In this document: positions 1 to 9,210 of the stretch, one piece after another
Layout: each line of letters begins with the position of its first letter
Position numbering within the stretch: position 1 is the stretch's first letter
Source: Aquimixticola soesokkakensis
GTDB lineage: Bacteria > Pseudomonadota > Alphaproteobacteria > Rhodobacterales > Rhodobacteraceae
Length of the DNA: 64,000 nucleotides
Assembly (NCBI RefSeq): GCF_900172375.1
Contig: NZ_FWFS01000004.1
Location: forward strand, 214,820-278,819
Direction: 5' to 3'
Program-made: the position numbers and the translations under genes
Notes under the pieces: generated by a model
Database searches by the model: none
What the model saw: the letters and a program-made list of their open reading frames with translations, nothing else
What the model was told of the DNA's origin: nothing

Positions 1-221
1 AGGATATCATCGGCCAGCGCCAGCAGTTTCATACCCGCCGCCGACAGTTTCAACGGCTTGGAGCGGCGCACGAACAGCTCGACGCCCGCCTGATCTTCCA
101 GACCTTTGACCTGATGGGACAGGGCGCTTTGGGTGATGTTCAACTTATCTGCCGCGCGCGCCAGACCGCCTGCTTCGTGGATGGCCTTGATGGTACGCAG
201 GTGGCGGAATTCGATGTGCAT
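1..221 (-). CDS. metR: MetR-like LysR-family transcriptional regulator (N-terminal part)
   Basis: Read on the minus strand, the fragment begins MHIEFRHLRTIKAIHEAGG and continues through a LysR-type winged helix-turn-helix (ARAADKLNITQSALSHQVKGLE). Seventy-three codons lie in the window and the effector-binding domain runs off the left edge. The start at 221 is preferred because LysR/MetR proteins of this lineage begin MHIEFRHLRT; an in-frame ATG at 239 would add six residues. The gene is divergent from metF, the usual arrangement for MetR, which activates methionine-pathway genes with homocysteine as co-effector. The MetR subtype is inferred from the N-terminus and the neighbour. Confidence 0.85.
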   Translation of the reverse strand, partial: MHIEFRHLRTIKAIHEAGGLARAADKLNITQSALSHQVKGLEDQAGVELFVRRSKPLKLSAAGMKLLALADDI

Positions 222-234
222 CGATTGAAACCCA

Positions 235-289
235 TTCATAACCTTGTTGAGGATTATGAATTTGTCTCACATGGGCCTTTGTGAGACAA
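235..289. promoter_or_regulatory. Two tandem dyads in the metR-metF divergent promoter
   Basis: The 94-bp spacer holds two inverted repeats. The first is TTCATAA (235-241) with TTATGAA (254-260). The second is TTGTCTCAC (262-270) with GTGAGACAA (281-289). The first has the shape of a LysR-type box (T-N11-A core inside a dyad), and the stretch TGAATTTGTCTCA resembles the TGAA-N5-TTCA form described for MetR. Their position suggests operators serving both genes. Binding is inferred. Confidence 0.5.
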
Positions 290-315
290 GGGCGCAAATC
301 TGATAGGATACCCTC

Positions 316-1182
316 ATGACTGCTGCCTCCAGCGCGCGCCCCACCCCGCCACGCATCTCGTTTGAATTCTTTCCCCCGCAAAGCATCGAGGCGACCTTTC
401 GCCTTGCGCGCACAGTGGATGCGTTGACCCCGCTCAAGCCCGGTTTCGTGTCGGTGACCTATGGCGCGGGCGGCACGACACGCACGCTGACCCATGATGC
501 CGTGGCCACCCTGCACAAAATCTACGGCCTCAATGTTGCCGCGCATCTGACCTGCGTGAACGCCACCAAAGAGGAAACGCTGGCCATCGCCGACAGCTAT
601 TACGAGGCCGGCGTGCGCGAAATCGTGGCGCTGCGGGGCGATCCGCCCAAGGGCGCGGGCCAGTTCACGGCCCACAAGGACGGGTTTTCATCCTCGGTCG
701 AACTGGTCGAAGCCCTCGCCGAGACCGGCAAATTCAAGCTGCACGTGGGCGCCTACCCCGACCCGCATCCCGAAAGCGGCGATACCGACGCCGATGTCGC
801 CTATCTTAAGCGCAAAATCCAGGCCGGTGCGAATACGGCGATCACGCAGTTCTTCTTTGAGGCGGACACCTATTTCCGCTTTCGCGACAAATGCGCAGCG
901 GCAGGCATCACCAAGCCGATCATCCCCGGCATCCTGCCGATTGAAAACTGGAACGGTGTGAAAAAATTCGCCGCCCGCTGTGGCACGCCAGTCCCCGACA
1001 GTCTTGATGCAGCGTTCAACACCGCCATCGCCGCCGATCGCGAGCGCGCGTATTCCATCGAAAATTGCACGAAAATGTGTGAAGCGCTGATCGCGGGCGG
1101 GGTTGAGGATCTGCATTTCTACACGCTCAACAAGCCGCATCTGACGTCGGCCGTGCTTGAAAATCTGGGCATCACCGCCTGA
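316..1182 (+). CDS. metF: Methylenetetrahydrofolate reductase
   Basis: This 288-residue protein has the family's usual length. It reduces 5,10-methylene-THF to 5-methyl-THF with FAD, supplying the methyl group for methionine synthesis in the cytosol. The N-terminal ISFEFFPP block (residues 14-21) carries the conserved catalytic Glu (E17). HLTC, the LRGDPP loop near residue 100, and AITQFFFE near residue 177 are the standard barrel motifs. It is transcribed away from metR, with two dyads between them. No distortion or truncation is seen. Confidence 0.96.
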   Translation: MTAASSARPTPPRISFEFFPPQSIEATFRLARTVDALTPLKPGFVSVTYGAGGTTRTLTHDAVATLHKIYGLNVAAHLTCVNATKEETLAIADSYYEAGVREIVALRGDPPKGAGQFTAHKDGFSSSVELVEALAETGKFKLHVGAYPDPHPESGDTDADVAYLKRKIQAGANTAITQFFFEADTYFRFRDKCAAAGITKPIIPGILPIENWNGVKKFAARCGTPVPDSLDAAFNTAIAADRERAYSIENCTKMCEALIAGGVEDLHFYTLNKPHLTSAVLENLGITA

Positions 1183-1191
1183 TCGGACGCT

Positions 1192-2484
1192 TTAGCGGCG
1201 CAGCCGGATACGGCTGCCCGCGCCTTTGTTGCGCTGCCCCTCATAGGGATTACGCGGCGGCGTGGCGCGATAGCTGCGCGCCCGGGCGGAGCGGTTTTTG
1301 CGTTGCCAACGGCGCAGGCGCCGGCGCACCAGTCGCCACCACGCAAGACCACCGCGCCGCCTGCGTACCCGCTGCGTCAGCGAGGGGTGTAGCACCTCGG
1401 ACGGGTCCGCGCCGACGACACGCGGCTTGCGCGCCCAAAACAACTTGGCCCACCCCCGCCAAGGCGGGCTTTTGGGGCCCGTCGGATCAGCCAGAAACCG
1501 CATCCGCCAGCCAAAGGGCAATGGCAGGCCCGCGCTTTCGGCCTTGTCGAGAATCCAGACCAGCGCGGCGTTGGACAGCTTGCGTCCCTCGGCCCAATCC
1601 CCCAGCTGCCCGCCGACATCGCCGTGATTGCCCCGAAACCACATTTGCACCATCTCCGGCGCCGTCCCCGCCGCAACCGCATCAGGATCGGTCTGCCACA
1701 TCACGGGCGCATAGGCCCGTCGGCTTTCATGGTAGGCCAGCGCGTGATAGCCGCGTTTGACATGTGGCCCCAGATACGCGCTGCGAAACCGGTGTTTCGC
1801 CTTGGACAAGCGCCACAAAAACGGCGCGCGAATGCCGATGGCGGAGACCGTATCCCAAACGCCGATCATCTCGATCTCGACACTCTGGTGGCAATGACTA
1901 CGCGCGAATTCCTGCGCGACGGCGGTATCGGGATCGCTTTGGTAATGGCTGTAGAGCACGCTGACGTTGCGTTCTGTGGCATGGGCCGCCTCCAGCAATC
2001 CCAGCCGGTCGATCATCCCCGCCAAAGAGCGCACCGCATAGGCCCCGCGCGAATAGCCGAACAGGAAAATCCTGTCCCCCTCGACATAGCGGCTTGCCAG
2101 AGCGCCATAGACCTGACGGATCTGGCGGTTGATGCCGCGCCCTTCGATCACATCCAAGGCGTTGCGCCAGCCGGACCACTGGATTCCCGCCTCGTAGCGC
2201 AGGGACAGGCGCGCAGTGGGCTCTGTTGCGGCTCTGGTTTTTTGCGCGACTTCGCGACAGAGTTTATAGGTCAAACCGGCGTTGGTTTCCTGACCGTCCT
2301 CAAGCGTGGAGAGCGTGCCGTCCAAGATCACCACATGGGTGACCTGCCCGCGCAGCACAGCGCTGTGGGGCGCGTTCGCCCGCCCCTGCGCAGGGCCCTG
2401 CGCCCCGCTTGGTGCGGGGGCCTGTTCGGTTTCGACCGTGCGCCCCTTGCGCAGCGCTGTGCGAAACCGTCCAAGCAGGCTCAT
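1192..2484 (-). CDS. DUF2235 domain protein (Tle1-like alpha/beta hydrolase)
   Basis: The 430-residue reading from 2484 contains an alpha/beta-hydrolase of the DUF2235 family. The nucleophile elbow GYSRG lies at residues 143-147 (Ser145), after an early acidic HVVILDGTLS strand, and a later MWFRGNHGDVGGQ block matches the W-F-x-G-x-H-x-D-V-G-G signature that carries the catalytic Asp. DUF2235 includes type VI phospholipase effectors such as Tle1, but there is no VgrG, PAAR or immunity gene here, so a housekeeping lipase or esterase is equally possible. The frame is open upstream to 2721, but that stretch is low-complexity and holds a tandem repeat, so the internal ATG (MSLLGRF) was chosen. 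The tail is strongly Arg-rich. Confidence 0.8.
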   Translation of the reverse strand: MSLLGRFRTALRKGRTVETEQAPAPSGAQGPAQGRANAPHSAVLRGQVTHVVILDGTLSTLEDGQETNAGLTYKLCREVAQKTRAATEPTARLSLRYEAGIQWSGWRNALDVIEGRGINRQIRQVYGALASRYVEGDRIFLFGYSRGAYAVRSLAGMIDRLGLLEAAHATERNVSVLYSHYQSDPDTAVAQEFARSHCHQSVEIEMIGVWDTVSAIGIRAPFLWRLSKAKHRFRSAYLGPHVKRGYHALAYHESRRAYAPVMWQTDPDAVAAGTAPEMVQMWFRGNHGDVGGQLGDWAEGRKLSNAALVWILDKAESAGLPLPFGWRMRFLADPTGPKSPPWRGWAKLFWARKPRVVGADPSEVLHPSLTQRVRRRRGGLAWWRLVRRRLRRWQRKNRSARARSYRATPPRNPYEGQRNKGAGSRIRLRR

Positions 2485-2555
2485 GGTGCGGCCATCCCGA
2501 ACAGAGCGATCCGAGCCGCCCCCATGCGAGGCATCCCACTCCCGGGCAGACAGCG

Positions 2556-2591
2556 TGCCCGCCGGTTCAATGCCCGCCGGTTCAATGCCCG
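2556..2591. repeat. 15-bp tandem repeat, 2.4 copies
   Basis: The unit TGCCCGCCGGTTCAA is repeated perfectly at 2556-2570 and 2571-2585, followed by a partial third copy to 2591. It lies just upstream of the DUF2235 gene start and is read as GIEPA repeats if the longer frame is translated. It looks like a replication-slippage duplication. Confidence 0.9.
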
Positions 2592-2742
2592 CTCTGACAA
2601 AATGCCTTTTGACCTGTCTGCCCGCACCTGCCTGCCCTTTCGCGTTCCTCGGCTTGGTGGTTACCCTACTGCGCCGCGCAAGGCAAAAAGGATTGAGAGC
2701 GGTCAAAGGCGCAGGGCACAACAGCCCCTTCGCGCGACGCCC

Positions 2743-3855
2743 CTATCGCGTGAACACCATCCGCACCGCCGGTTGGGTCGTCGCCGTTTTGGGGGCGACG
2801 CGAAGTTCATTCAAAGCCATCAGCACAAACACCACCGTTTGCGCCTTCGCGTGCAGCTGGTTGATCGTGCCGGTAATGTAAATCCGCTCCTTGGGGGCGT
2901 AGAACATGAAGCTGCCGCTCATGCCCAAATGCCCAAAGACCACCGGCGTCGACATGAACAGAGAGCTGCGATTGGCCACACGGTGGGGCAGCGACATCCA
3001 ATAGGGCACTTGCAAGCGCATCATGCCCAGCCCGTACTCAACTGAGGGAAACATCGGACGCCAGTCGCACAGCATTTTGACCAAACTGCGCTCGAACAGA
3101 TAGCCTTCCATGAAGGCCCGTAAAAAGATCAACCCTTCGTTTGCAGTGGTGACCATCCCGCCATCCGCCTGAAAGGACGCCATGGCCCGCCCAACCAAGA
3201 GCTCCTCTTCGCCCGCGCGCAAGTTCACGGGCTTGGTATCGGCCGGATCGCAGTACAAGTAGGTCGAGCGCAGCCCAAGGGGCGCACAGATCCTGTCCTT
3301 GATGACATCCGCAAGCGGCTTGTCGTCGAGTTTTTCGATCACCTTGCCCAGAATCTGGAAATTCGTGTCGGAAAAATGTGCCTTCTTCGTCTCGCCGGGG
3401 ACATGCAGCGCCCCGTTTGCGCGCGCCCGCGCGATGGCATCGTCAAAATCCCAGCCCTCGTCAACGCCCTGCGCAATATCGGTCTGATAGGAGCGGCCGT
3501 TGTTTTTGTACAAAAAGAAATCGCCCAGTCCCGACGTATGGGACAGCAACTGGCGCAGGGTGATCTGATCGGTCAGATCCACCCCCTCATGCACAAGCAA
3601 TTCCTCGCAGGCTTTGCAATCGAGATAGGAAACAAAGGGCGCACTGAGCGCCAGCTTGCCCTCTGCGCGCATCTGCAACAGGACCGCGGTGATGTATAAT
3701 TTGGTGATCCCCGTGGCGAAAAACGCGCGCCGCGGCCCCAGGTCCCCCCCGCCAAGGTGAAACTCGGCCCCATCCGTTTCACGATAGGCCGAAAAAGTTG
3801 CCCCCGTGTACCACGGATTTCGCAGGCGGGTTTCGATCAGGCGAGACAGGGTCAT
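2743..3855 (-). CDS. Serine beta-lactamase-like protein lacking the nucleophile
   Basis: This 370-residue protein matches the class C beta-lactamase / DD-peptidase-like fold along its length (LLSHTSGLGD, FQILGKVIEKL, APLGLRSTY, GHLGMSG). The S-x-x-K motif is replaced: FFATGITKLY places Gly where Ser is expected, and the codon reads GGG. The Y-x-N motif is also altered (FSDTNFQILG). The HxG-type triad is GHLG. It is therefore probably a pseudoenzyme or a binding protein. The start at 3855 (MTLSRL) has a GGAG six bases upstream; a GTG at 3882 has none. It is convergent with nothing and divergent from valS. Confidence 0.82.
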   Translation of the reverse strand: MTLSRLIETRLRNPWYTGATFSAYRETDGAEFHLGGGDLGPRRAFFATGITKLYITAVLLQMRAEGKLALSAPFVSYLDCKACEELLVHEGVDLTDQITLRQLLSHTSGLGDFFLYKNNGRSYQTDIAQGVDEGWDFDDAIARARANGALHVPGETKKAHFSDTNFQILGKVIEKLDDKPLADVIKDRICAPLGLRSTYLYCDPADTKPVNLRAGEEELLVGRAMASFQADGGMVTTANEGLIFLRAFMEGYLFERSLVKMLCDWRPMFPSVEYGLGMMRLQVPYWMSLPHRVANRSSLFMSTPVVFGHLGMSGSFMFYAPKERIYITGTINQLHAKAQTVVFVLMALNELRVAPKTATTQPAVRMVFTR

Positions 3856-4024
3856 CAACAACTCCACAAGGCCGCCAGACACCGGCGCGCTTGTTCGTGG
3901 TATGGCACAATGACAGTTAACATACGGTCAACCGCGCCGCGGCGCGCGCGCCCATCCCCCTTTCCCTCACCCGCCCTGCGCGATACACAAGCGCCAAACC
4001 CTAAAAAGATGCGGATCCGAACAT

Positions 4025-7000
4025 ATGGCGATGGAAAAGAACTTCGACGCGGGCACCAGCGAAGCACGCATTTACGAGGCTTGGGAAAAAGCGGGCGCGT
4101 TCAAAGCGGGCGCGAATGCCACGCGCGATGACACTTTCTGCATCATGCTGCCCCCCCCCAATGTCACCGGCTCGCTGCATGTGGGCCATGCTTTCAACCA
4201 CACGCTGATGGACATCCTGACGCGCTGGAAACGGATGCAGGGCTTTGACACGCTGTGGCAACCGGGCCTTGATCACGCCGGCATTGCGACGCAGTTGCAG
4301 GTGGAGAAAATGCTTGCCGCCACCAACCAGCCGTCGCGGCGCGAACTGGGGCGCGAGAAATTCCTCGAAAAAGTCTGGGAATGGAAAGAGAAGTTCGGCG
4401 GCACCATCGTCGAGCAGGACAAGCGTCTGGGCACATCGATGGATTGGGACCGCCTTGCCTTTACCATGGACGAGCAGTTTCACGATGCGGTGCTCAAGGT
4501 TTTCGTGGACATGTATGCCAAAGGGCTGATCACCCGCGGCAAGCGGCTTGTGAACTGGGACCCGCATTTCGAAACCGCGATTTCCGATCTTGAAGTGGAA
4601 AACACCGAAGTTGCCGGTCACATGTGGCACTTCAAATACAAACTCGCCGGCGGCGAGACCTATGAGTACATCGAAAAAGACGAGGACGGCGCGGTCACCT
4701 TCCGCGAAACCCGCGACTATATTTCGATCGCCACGACACGCCCCGAAACCATGCTGGGCGACGGCGCGGTTGCGGTGAACCCCAAAGATGCGCGCTACGC
4801 CCCGATCGTGGGGAAAATGGTGCATCTGCCGCTCTGTGACCGCCTGATCCCCATCGTTTCCGACGAATATCCCGATCCCGATTTCGGCTCGGGGGCGGTA
4901 AAAATCACCGGCGCGCATGATTTCAACGACTACCAGGTCGCCAAGCGCTGCAATCTTCCCATGTACCGGCTGATGGATACCAAAGGCGCGATGCGTGCCG
5001 ACGGGCTACCCTATGAGGACTGCGTGGCGCGCGCGCGCGAGATTGCCGCCGGTGCCGTTGCGGGCGAAATGGAGATCGACAGCCTCAACCTTGTGCCCGA
5101 AAAATACCGCGGCATGGATCGCTTCGACGCCCGCGCGGCGGTGATTGCCGACATCACTGCTGCTGGGCTTGCCGTGACCACGCTGGTGAAATCCATCGAC
5201 GAGGACACAGGCGCCGAGCACATGGAAGCCGTGCCCGTTGTCGACAACAAACCGGTGATGCAGCCCTTTGGCGATCGCTCCGGCGTGGTGATCGAGCCGA
5301 TGCTGACCGACCAGTGGTTCGTGGATACGGCCAAGATCGTGCAACCCGCGCTGGACGCTGTGCGCTCTGGCCGCACCAAGATCATCCCGGAGTCGGGCGA
5401 AAAGGTCTACTACCACTGGCTCGAGAATATCGAGCCCTGGTGCATTTCGCGCCAGCTGTGGTGGGGCCACCAGATCCCCGTCTGGTACGGGCTGGACCTT
5501 GGCTATGAGCAACCGCTCGAAACCGAAGGCGATCTGGACGAAGTCGATCTGCACAAGCTGCTGATCGAGGGCGGCATGATGCACCGCAAGGATGTCTACC
5601 ACTGCGCGGCCTCCTTCGAGGCCGTGACGGAGGCCTTCAAAGGCGAGATTGCCGACACCCCCACCCCGATCAACCACGCCCGCATCATCGAAGTGGCCGA
5701 CAAACAGGAAGCGATGGAAACACTCGCCGCCGCTTTGGGCCAATATGCCGTCGATCAGGACCCGACCAAACTGGTCTATCCGGTCTGGCGCGACGCAGAT
5801 GTGCTCGACACGTGGTTCTCCTCGGGCCTGTGGCCGATTGGCACGCTGGGCTGGCCCCAAGACACCGACGCGCTGAAAAAATACTTCCCCACCAATGTGC
5901 TGGTTACAGGGCAGGACATCCTGTTTTTCTGGGTTGCGCGCATGATGATGATGCAGCTTGCCGTGGTGGACGACATCCCCTTCGACACCGTCTACCTGCA
6001 TCAGCTCGTGCGCGACGAGAAGGGCAAGAAGATGTCGAAAACCACCGGAAACGTCATCGACCCGCTTGAAATCGTGGATGAATACGGCGCCGATGCCCTG
6101 CGCATGACCAACGCGGCCATGGCCTCGATTGGCGGCGTGCTGAAACTCTCGGTCGAGCGGATCAAAGGCTATCGCAACTTTGGCACCAAACTCTGGAATG
6201 CCACGAAATTTGCGGAAATGAACGAGGTCTTCAGCCAGTACGACCCCTCCGTAATGCCGACGCCCACCGCGACGCTGAACAAATGGATCATCGGGGAAAC
6301 GGCCAAGGTCCGCATGGATGTCGACGCGGCGCTTGGCGCCTACCGTTTCAACGACGCGGCATTGGGCCTCTATGCCTTCGTCTGGGGCAAGGTCTGCGAC
6401 TGGTATGTCGAACTGTCCAAACCGCTGTTCTATGACGGTGACGAGGCGATCAAGGCCGAAACCCGCCAAACCATGGGCTGGGTGCTTGATCAATGCCTGA
6501 TCATGCTGCACCCCATCATGCCCTTCATCACCGAAGAGCTCTGGGCCATGACCGGCGTGACCCGCCGCAAAATGCTGGTCCATGCGGATTGGCCAAGCTT
6601 TGGAACCGAGTTGATCGACACGCACGCCGACCGCGAAATGAACTGGGTGATCGGCCTCATCGACTCCATCCGCTCGGCCCGGGCCGAAATGCACGTTCCC
6701 GCAGGGCTGAAAGTGCCGCTGGTGATCGTCGACATCGATGCCAACGGCGACGCCGCCTTTGCCAACAACAAAGCGATGATCGAAAAACTTGCCCGCATCG
6801 ATGGCGTCACCCGCGTCGCGCAGATGCCCAAAGGCGCGGTGACCATCGCTGCGGAGGGGGCCACCTTCGGCCTGCCGCTGGCCGGCCTCATCGACGTAGC
6901 CGAGGAAAAAGCACGGCTGCAAAAGTCGCTCGACAAACTGGCCAAGGAAATGGGCGGCCTCAAAGGACGGTTGAACAACCCCAATTTCGTCGCCTCCGCG

Positions 7001-7102
7001 CCGGAGGAAGTCGTCGCCGAAGCCCGCGAAAACCTCGCCGCGCGCCAAGAAGAAGACGCAAAACTCAAAGCTGCCCTCACAAGACTCGCGCAAATCGGCT
7101 GA
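4025..7102 (+). CDS. valS: Valyl-tRNA synthetase
   Basis: This class I aminoacyl-tRNA synthetase charges tRNA-Val. Its 1,025 residues carry the nucleotide-binding HVGH motif at residues 52-55 ([10 protein letters not shown]) and the second signature, KKMSKTTGN, near residue 670. The editing (CP1) domain with [11 protein letters not shown] lies between them. An anticodon-binding domain and a C-terminal coiled coil ([18 protein letters not shown]) follow, as expected for ValRS. In many alphaproteobacteria valS is linked to popZ, tolC and pcm; here those genes lie about 12 kb downstream. A hairpin terminator follows the stop. Confidence 0.98.
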   Translation: MAMEKNFDAGTSEARIYEAWEKAGAFKAGANATRDDTFCIMLPPPNVTGSLHVGHAFNHTLMDILTRWKRMQGFDTLWQPGLDHAGIATQLQVEKMLAATNQPSRRELGREKFLEKVWEWKEKFGGTIVEQDKRLGTSMDWDRLAFTMDEQFHDAVLKVFVDMYAKGLITRGKRLVNWDPHFETAISDLEVENTEVAGHMWHFKYKLAGGETYEYIEKDEDGAVTFRETRDYISIATTRPETMLGDGAVAVNPKDARYAPIVGKMVHLPLCDRLIPIVSDEYPDPDFGSGAVKITGAHDFNDYQVAKRCNLPMYRLMDTKGAMRADGLPYEDCVARAREIAAGAVAGEMEIDSLNLVPEKYRGMDRFDARAAVIADITAAGLAVTTLVKSIDEDTGAEHMEAVPVVDNKPVMQPFGDRSGVVIEPMLTDQWFVDTAKIVQPALDAVRSGRTKIIPESGEKVYYHWLENIEPWCISRQLWWGHQIPVWYGLDLGYEQPLETEGDLDEVDLHKLLIEGGMMHRKDVYHCAASFEAVTEAFKGEIADTPTPINHARIIEVADKQEAMETLAAALGQYAVDQDPTKLVYPVWRDADVLDTWFSSGLWPIGTLGWPQDTDALKKYFPTNVLVTGQDILFFWVARMMMMQLAVVDDIPFDTVYLHQLVRDEKGKKMSKTTGNVIDPLEIVDEYGADALRMTNAAMASIGGVLKLSVERIKGYRNFGTKLWNATKFAEMNEVFSQYDPSVMPTPTATLNKWIIGETAKVRMDVDAALGAYRFNDAALGLYAFVWGKVCDWYVELSKPLFYDGDEAIKAETRQTMGWVLDQCLIMLHPIMPFITEELWAMTGVTRRKMLVHADWPSFGTELIDTHADREMNWVIGLIDSIRSARAEMHVPAGLKVPLVIVDIDANGDAAFANNKAMIEKLARIDGVTRVAQMPKGAVTIAAEGATFGLPLAGLIDVAEEKARLQKSLDKLAKEMGGLKGRLNNPNFVASAPEEVVAEARENLAARQEEDAKLKAALTRLAQIG

Positions 7103-7124
7103 TCTTTTGCACTCCTGAAACGGG

Positions 7125-7160
7125 AAAGGCGCGTTCCAGTGGGGCGCGCCTTTTGGTTTC
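7125..7160 (+). terminator. Terminator after valS
   Basis: AAAGGCGCG (7125-7133) pairs with CGCGCCTTT (7145-7153) and a T-rich tract follows. It lies 23 bp after the valS stop. Confidence 0.75.
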
Positions 7161-7229
7161 TTTCGGATAAAAATACCCAACGTCACGCCACTTGCCAAAG
7201 GGCCGACAGTGGGTATTTGGATCCGAAAG
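7160..7229. repeat. Imperfect 20-bp inverted repeat (intergenic palindrome)
   Basis: The arm at 7160-7179 (CTTTCGGATAAAAATACCCA) matches the reverse complement of 7210-7229 at 18 of 20 positions, with a 30-bp loop. It sits between the valS terminator and the deoR-type gene. From memory, GGATAAAAATACCC-like palindromes recur between genes in roseobacter genomes, so it may be one copy of a dispersed family. One copy is visible here. Confidence 0.75.
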
Positions 7230-7269
7230 AAGCCAGATGTCTGGCAAAATTCACAGATGTGGACAAGCG

Positions 7270-7294
7270 TCACTTTTGTGATAATCTCCTCACA
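7270..7294. promoter_or_regulatory. Candidate operator at the SorC-type regulator start
   Basis: TCAC-TTTT-GTGA (7270-7281) overlaps a second dyad, TGTGA-N8-TCACA (7277-7294), which ends on the A of the start codon. This position suits autoregulation of the deo cluster. It is inferred from symmetry alone. Confidence 0.35.
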
Positions 7295-8250
7295 TGAATG
7301 ACACCACGCCCCTCCCCAACGACGCCTCGCGTGAGCATCTGATGGTGCAGGTCGCGCGCATGACCTATCAGCAGGACAAGTCCCAGACCGAGATTGCACT
7401 GGAAACCGGGCTGAACCGCTGGCAAGTGGCGCGGCTATTGGCCGATGCCCGTGATACCGGTGTGGTTCGCATTGAAATCGTGCCGCGCAATCATCGCCTG
7501 CCCGACCTTGAAAGCCGCCTGTTGCGCGCCTTTGGCTTGCGCGATGCGGTCGTCGTGCCAACGGACGCGGGCGGCGATGCGGTTGCCCTTGTTGCGGGGG
7601 CCTATCTGGCTGGCTTGCGGCCCCGCCCCGATGTGGTGGGCGTGTCGTGGGGGCGGACGATGGCCGAGGTCGCCCATTGGCTTCCCGAAGGCTGGGCACA
7701 AGGCGTCACGGTGGTTCAGATCAACGGGACTGTGGCCCCCAAGCCGCAGGCGCGCGGGCACAACGATGTCGCAGAAACCTTTGCCGTCAAAGGCAACGGG
7801 CGCTTTGTGCCGCTGCCCGTTCCCGCCATCGTGGGCGCGCGCGAGACACGCGATATCCTGATGCGCGACCGCATCGTGTCGGACGTGATCAACATTGCCA
7901 AAGGCGCGAAATTGCTATGCTTTTCCTTTGGCGCCTTGGGCGAGGATTCCGCTCTGGTCCATTCGGGCAATCTGCTGGCCTCCGAAGTCGAAGCCCTTTT
8001 GAAAGCGGGGGCTGTTGGCGACATTCTGGGCCATATCATCGACGCCGAGGGGCGGATTATCGCCCCTGATATTGATGCGCGCACCATCGGGCTGGATCTG
8101 GGCACTCTGGCGCAGGCCGAGCGCTCTGTCGGCGTGGCCTATGGCGCGCAAAAACATGCCGTGACGCGCGCCGCCCTGCGCGCGGGTCTTGTAAACACGC
8201 TCGTCACCGACGAGGACACCGCAATTTTCGCTCTGGAGCAGACCACATGA
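7294..8250 (+). CDS. SorC/DeoR-type sugar-binding transcriptional regulator
   Basis: The 318-residue protein has an N-terminal helix-turn-helix (residues about 17-55, YQQDKSQTEIALETGLNRWQVARLL). A SorC sugar-phosphate-binding domain follows (VVGVSWGRTMAEVA, FSFGALGEDS, GDILGHIIDAEG). It overlaps deoC by four bases (ATGA), so the two are translationally coupled. It very probably controls the downstream deoC-ALDH genes in response to a deoxyribose phosphate. That ligand is inferred from the neighbours. Confidence 0.88.
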   Translation: MNDTTPLPNDASREHLMVQVARMTYQQDKSQTEIALETGLNRWQVARLLADARDTGVVRIEIVPRNHRLPDLESRLLRAFGLRDAVVVPTDAGGDAVALVAGAYLAGLRPRPDVVGVSWGRTMAEVAHWLPEGWAQGVTVVQINGTVAPKPQARGHNDVAETFAVKGNGRFVPLPVPAIVGARETRDILMRDRIVSDVINIAKGAKLLCFSFGALGEDSALVHSGNLLASEVEALLKAGAVGDILGHIIDAEGRIIAPDIDARTIGLDLGTLAQAERSVGVAYGAQKHAVTRAALRAGLVNTLVTDEDTAIFALEQTT

Positions 8251-9200
8251 GCCATGATTTCCCCCGCAATCCGGGTCAGCCGCTCGACACGAGCGCTTTC
8301 GAACGCCAGCAGATCAATCTGCGCGCAACCGAGCGGCGTGCAGCGCAGATTGCAACCCGTCGCTCGGTCAAGAAAAACTACCAAGCCGCGTGGTTGGTCA
8401 ATGCGATCAAGGTGATTGATCTGACCACACTGGCGGGGGATGACACGGCCGCGCGGGTGCGCAGGCTCTGTGCCAAGGCCCGTCAGCCGCTTGCCCCGCA
8501 TATTCTCCAGGGTCTCGGGATCGCACCGGTGACGACAGGGGCTGTGTGCGTCTACCCCACGATGGTGCCCCACGCGGTGGATGCTTTGGCCGGCACGGGC
8601 ATTCCCGTGGCCTCTGTCGCGACGGGGTTTCCCGCGGGTTTGATGCCCCTGCCCCTGCGGCTTGAGGAGATCCGCTGGGCGGTGGCGCAAGGCGCCGCCG
8701 AGATCGACATCGTGATCACCCGCGAGCATGTGCTTGGTGGCAACTGGCAGGCGCTTTACGACGAGGTCGCGGCGATGCGCGCGGCCTGTGGCAACGCCCA
8801 CCTCAAGGCCATTCTGGCGACCGGCGACTTGCAAACCCTGTCCAATGTCTACGCCGCGTCGATGGTTGCGATGCAGGCGGGGGCGGATTTCATCAAAACC
8901 TCGACCGGCAAGGAGGGCGTCAATGCCACCCTGCCCGTCTCGCTGACCATGGTGCGGGCGCTGCGCGACTACCGCGATGCCACGGGGCAGATGGTCGGGT
9001 TCAAACCCGCAGGTGGCCTGAAAACCGCCAAGGATGCCATTGTCTGGCAGAGCCTGATGAAAGAGGAGATGGGGGCCCCTTGGCTTGCGCCCGATCTGTT
9101 TCGCATCGGGGCGTCCTCGCTTTTGGGCGACATCGAGCGCCAGTTGGAACATCACGTCACCGGGCGCTACGCCGCCGCCCACCGCCACGCTGTTGCGTAA
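8247..9200 (+). CDS. deoC: Deoxyribose-phosphate aldolase
   Basis: This class I aldolase splits 2-deoxyribose-5-phosphate into acetaldehyde and glyceraldehyde-3-phosphate. Its 317 residues fit the longer, eukaryote-like DeoC group. GADFIKTSTGKEG near residues 213-225 holds the Schiff-base Lys, and GFKPAGGLKTAKDA near residues 252-265 the second conserved Lys. EIDIVITREHVLGGNW and HLKAILATGDL are further family blocks. It is coupled to the upstream regulator (ATGA) and lies 10 bp before the aldehyde dehydrogenase that can oxidise its acetaldehyde product. Confidence 0.96.
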   Translation: MSHDFPRNPGQPLDTSAFERQQINLRATERRAAQIATRRSVKKNYQAAWLVNAIKVIDLTTLAGDDTAARVRRLCAKARQPLAPHILQGLGIAPVTTGAVCVYPTMVPHAVDALAGTGIPVASVATGFPAGLMPLPLRLEEIRWAVAQGAAEIDIVITREHVLGGNWQALYDEVAAMRAACGNAHLKAILATGDLQTLSNVYAASMVAMQAGADFIKTSTGKEGVNATLPVSLTMVRALRDYRDATGQMVGFKPAGGLKTAKDAIVWQSLMKEEMGAPWLAPDLFRIGASSLLGDIERQLEHHVTGRYAAAHRHAVA

Positions 9201-9210
9201 AGGTCTAAAA

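Noticed and set aside
1624..3045. 473-codon plus-strand frame
   Set aside because: Antisense to the DUF2235 and beta-lactamase-like genes, with no recognisable domain.
5006..7699. 897-codon open frame on the minus strand
   Set aside because: It is antisense to valS and the deo regulator, with a composition set by GC-rich third positions; the plus-strand genes have clear families.
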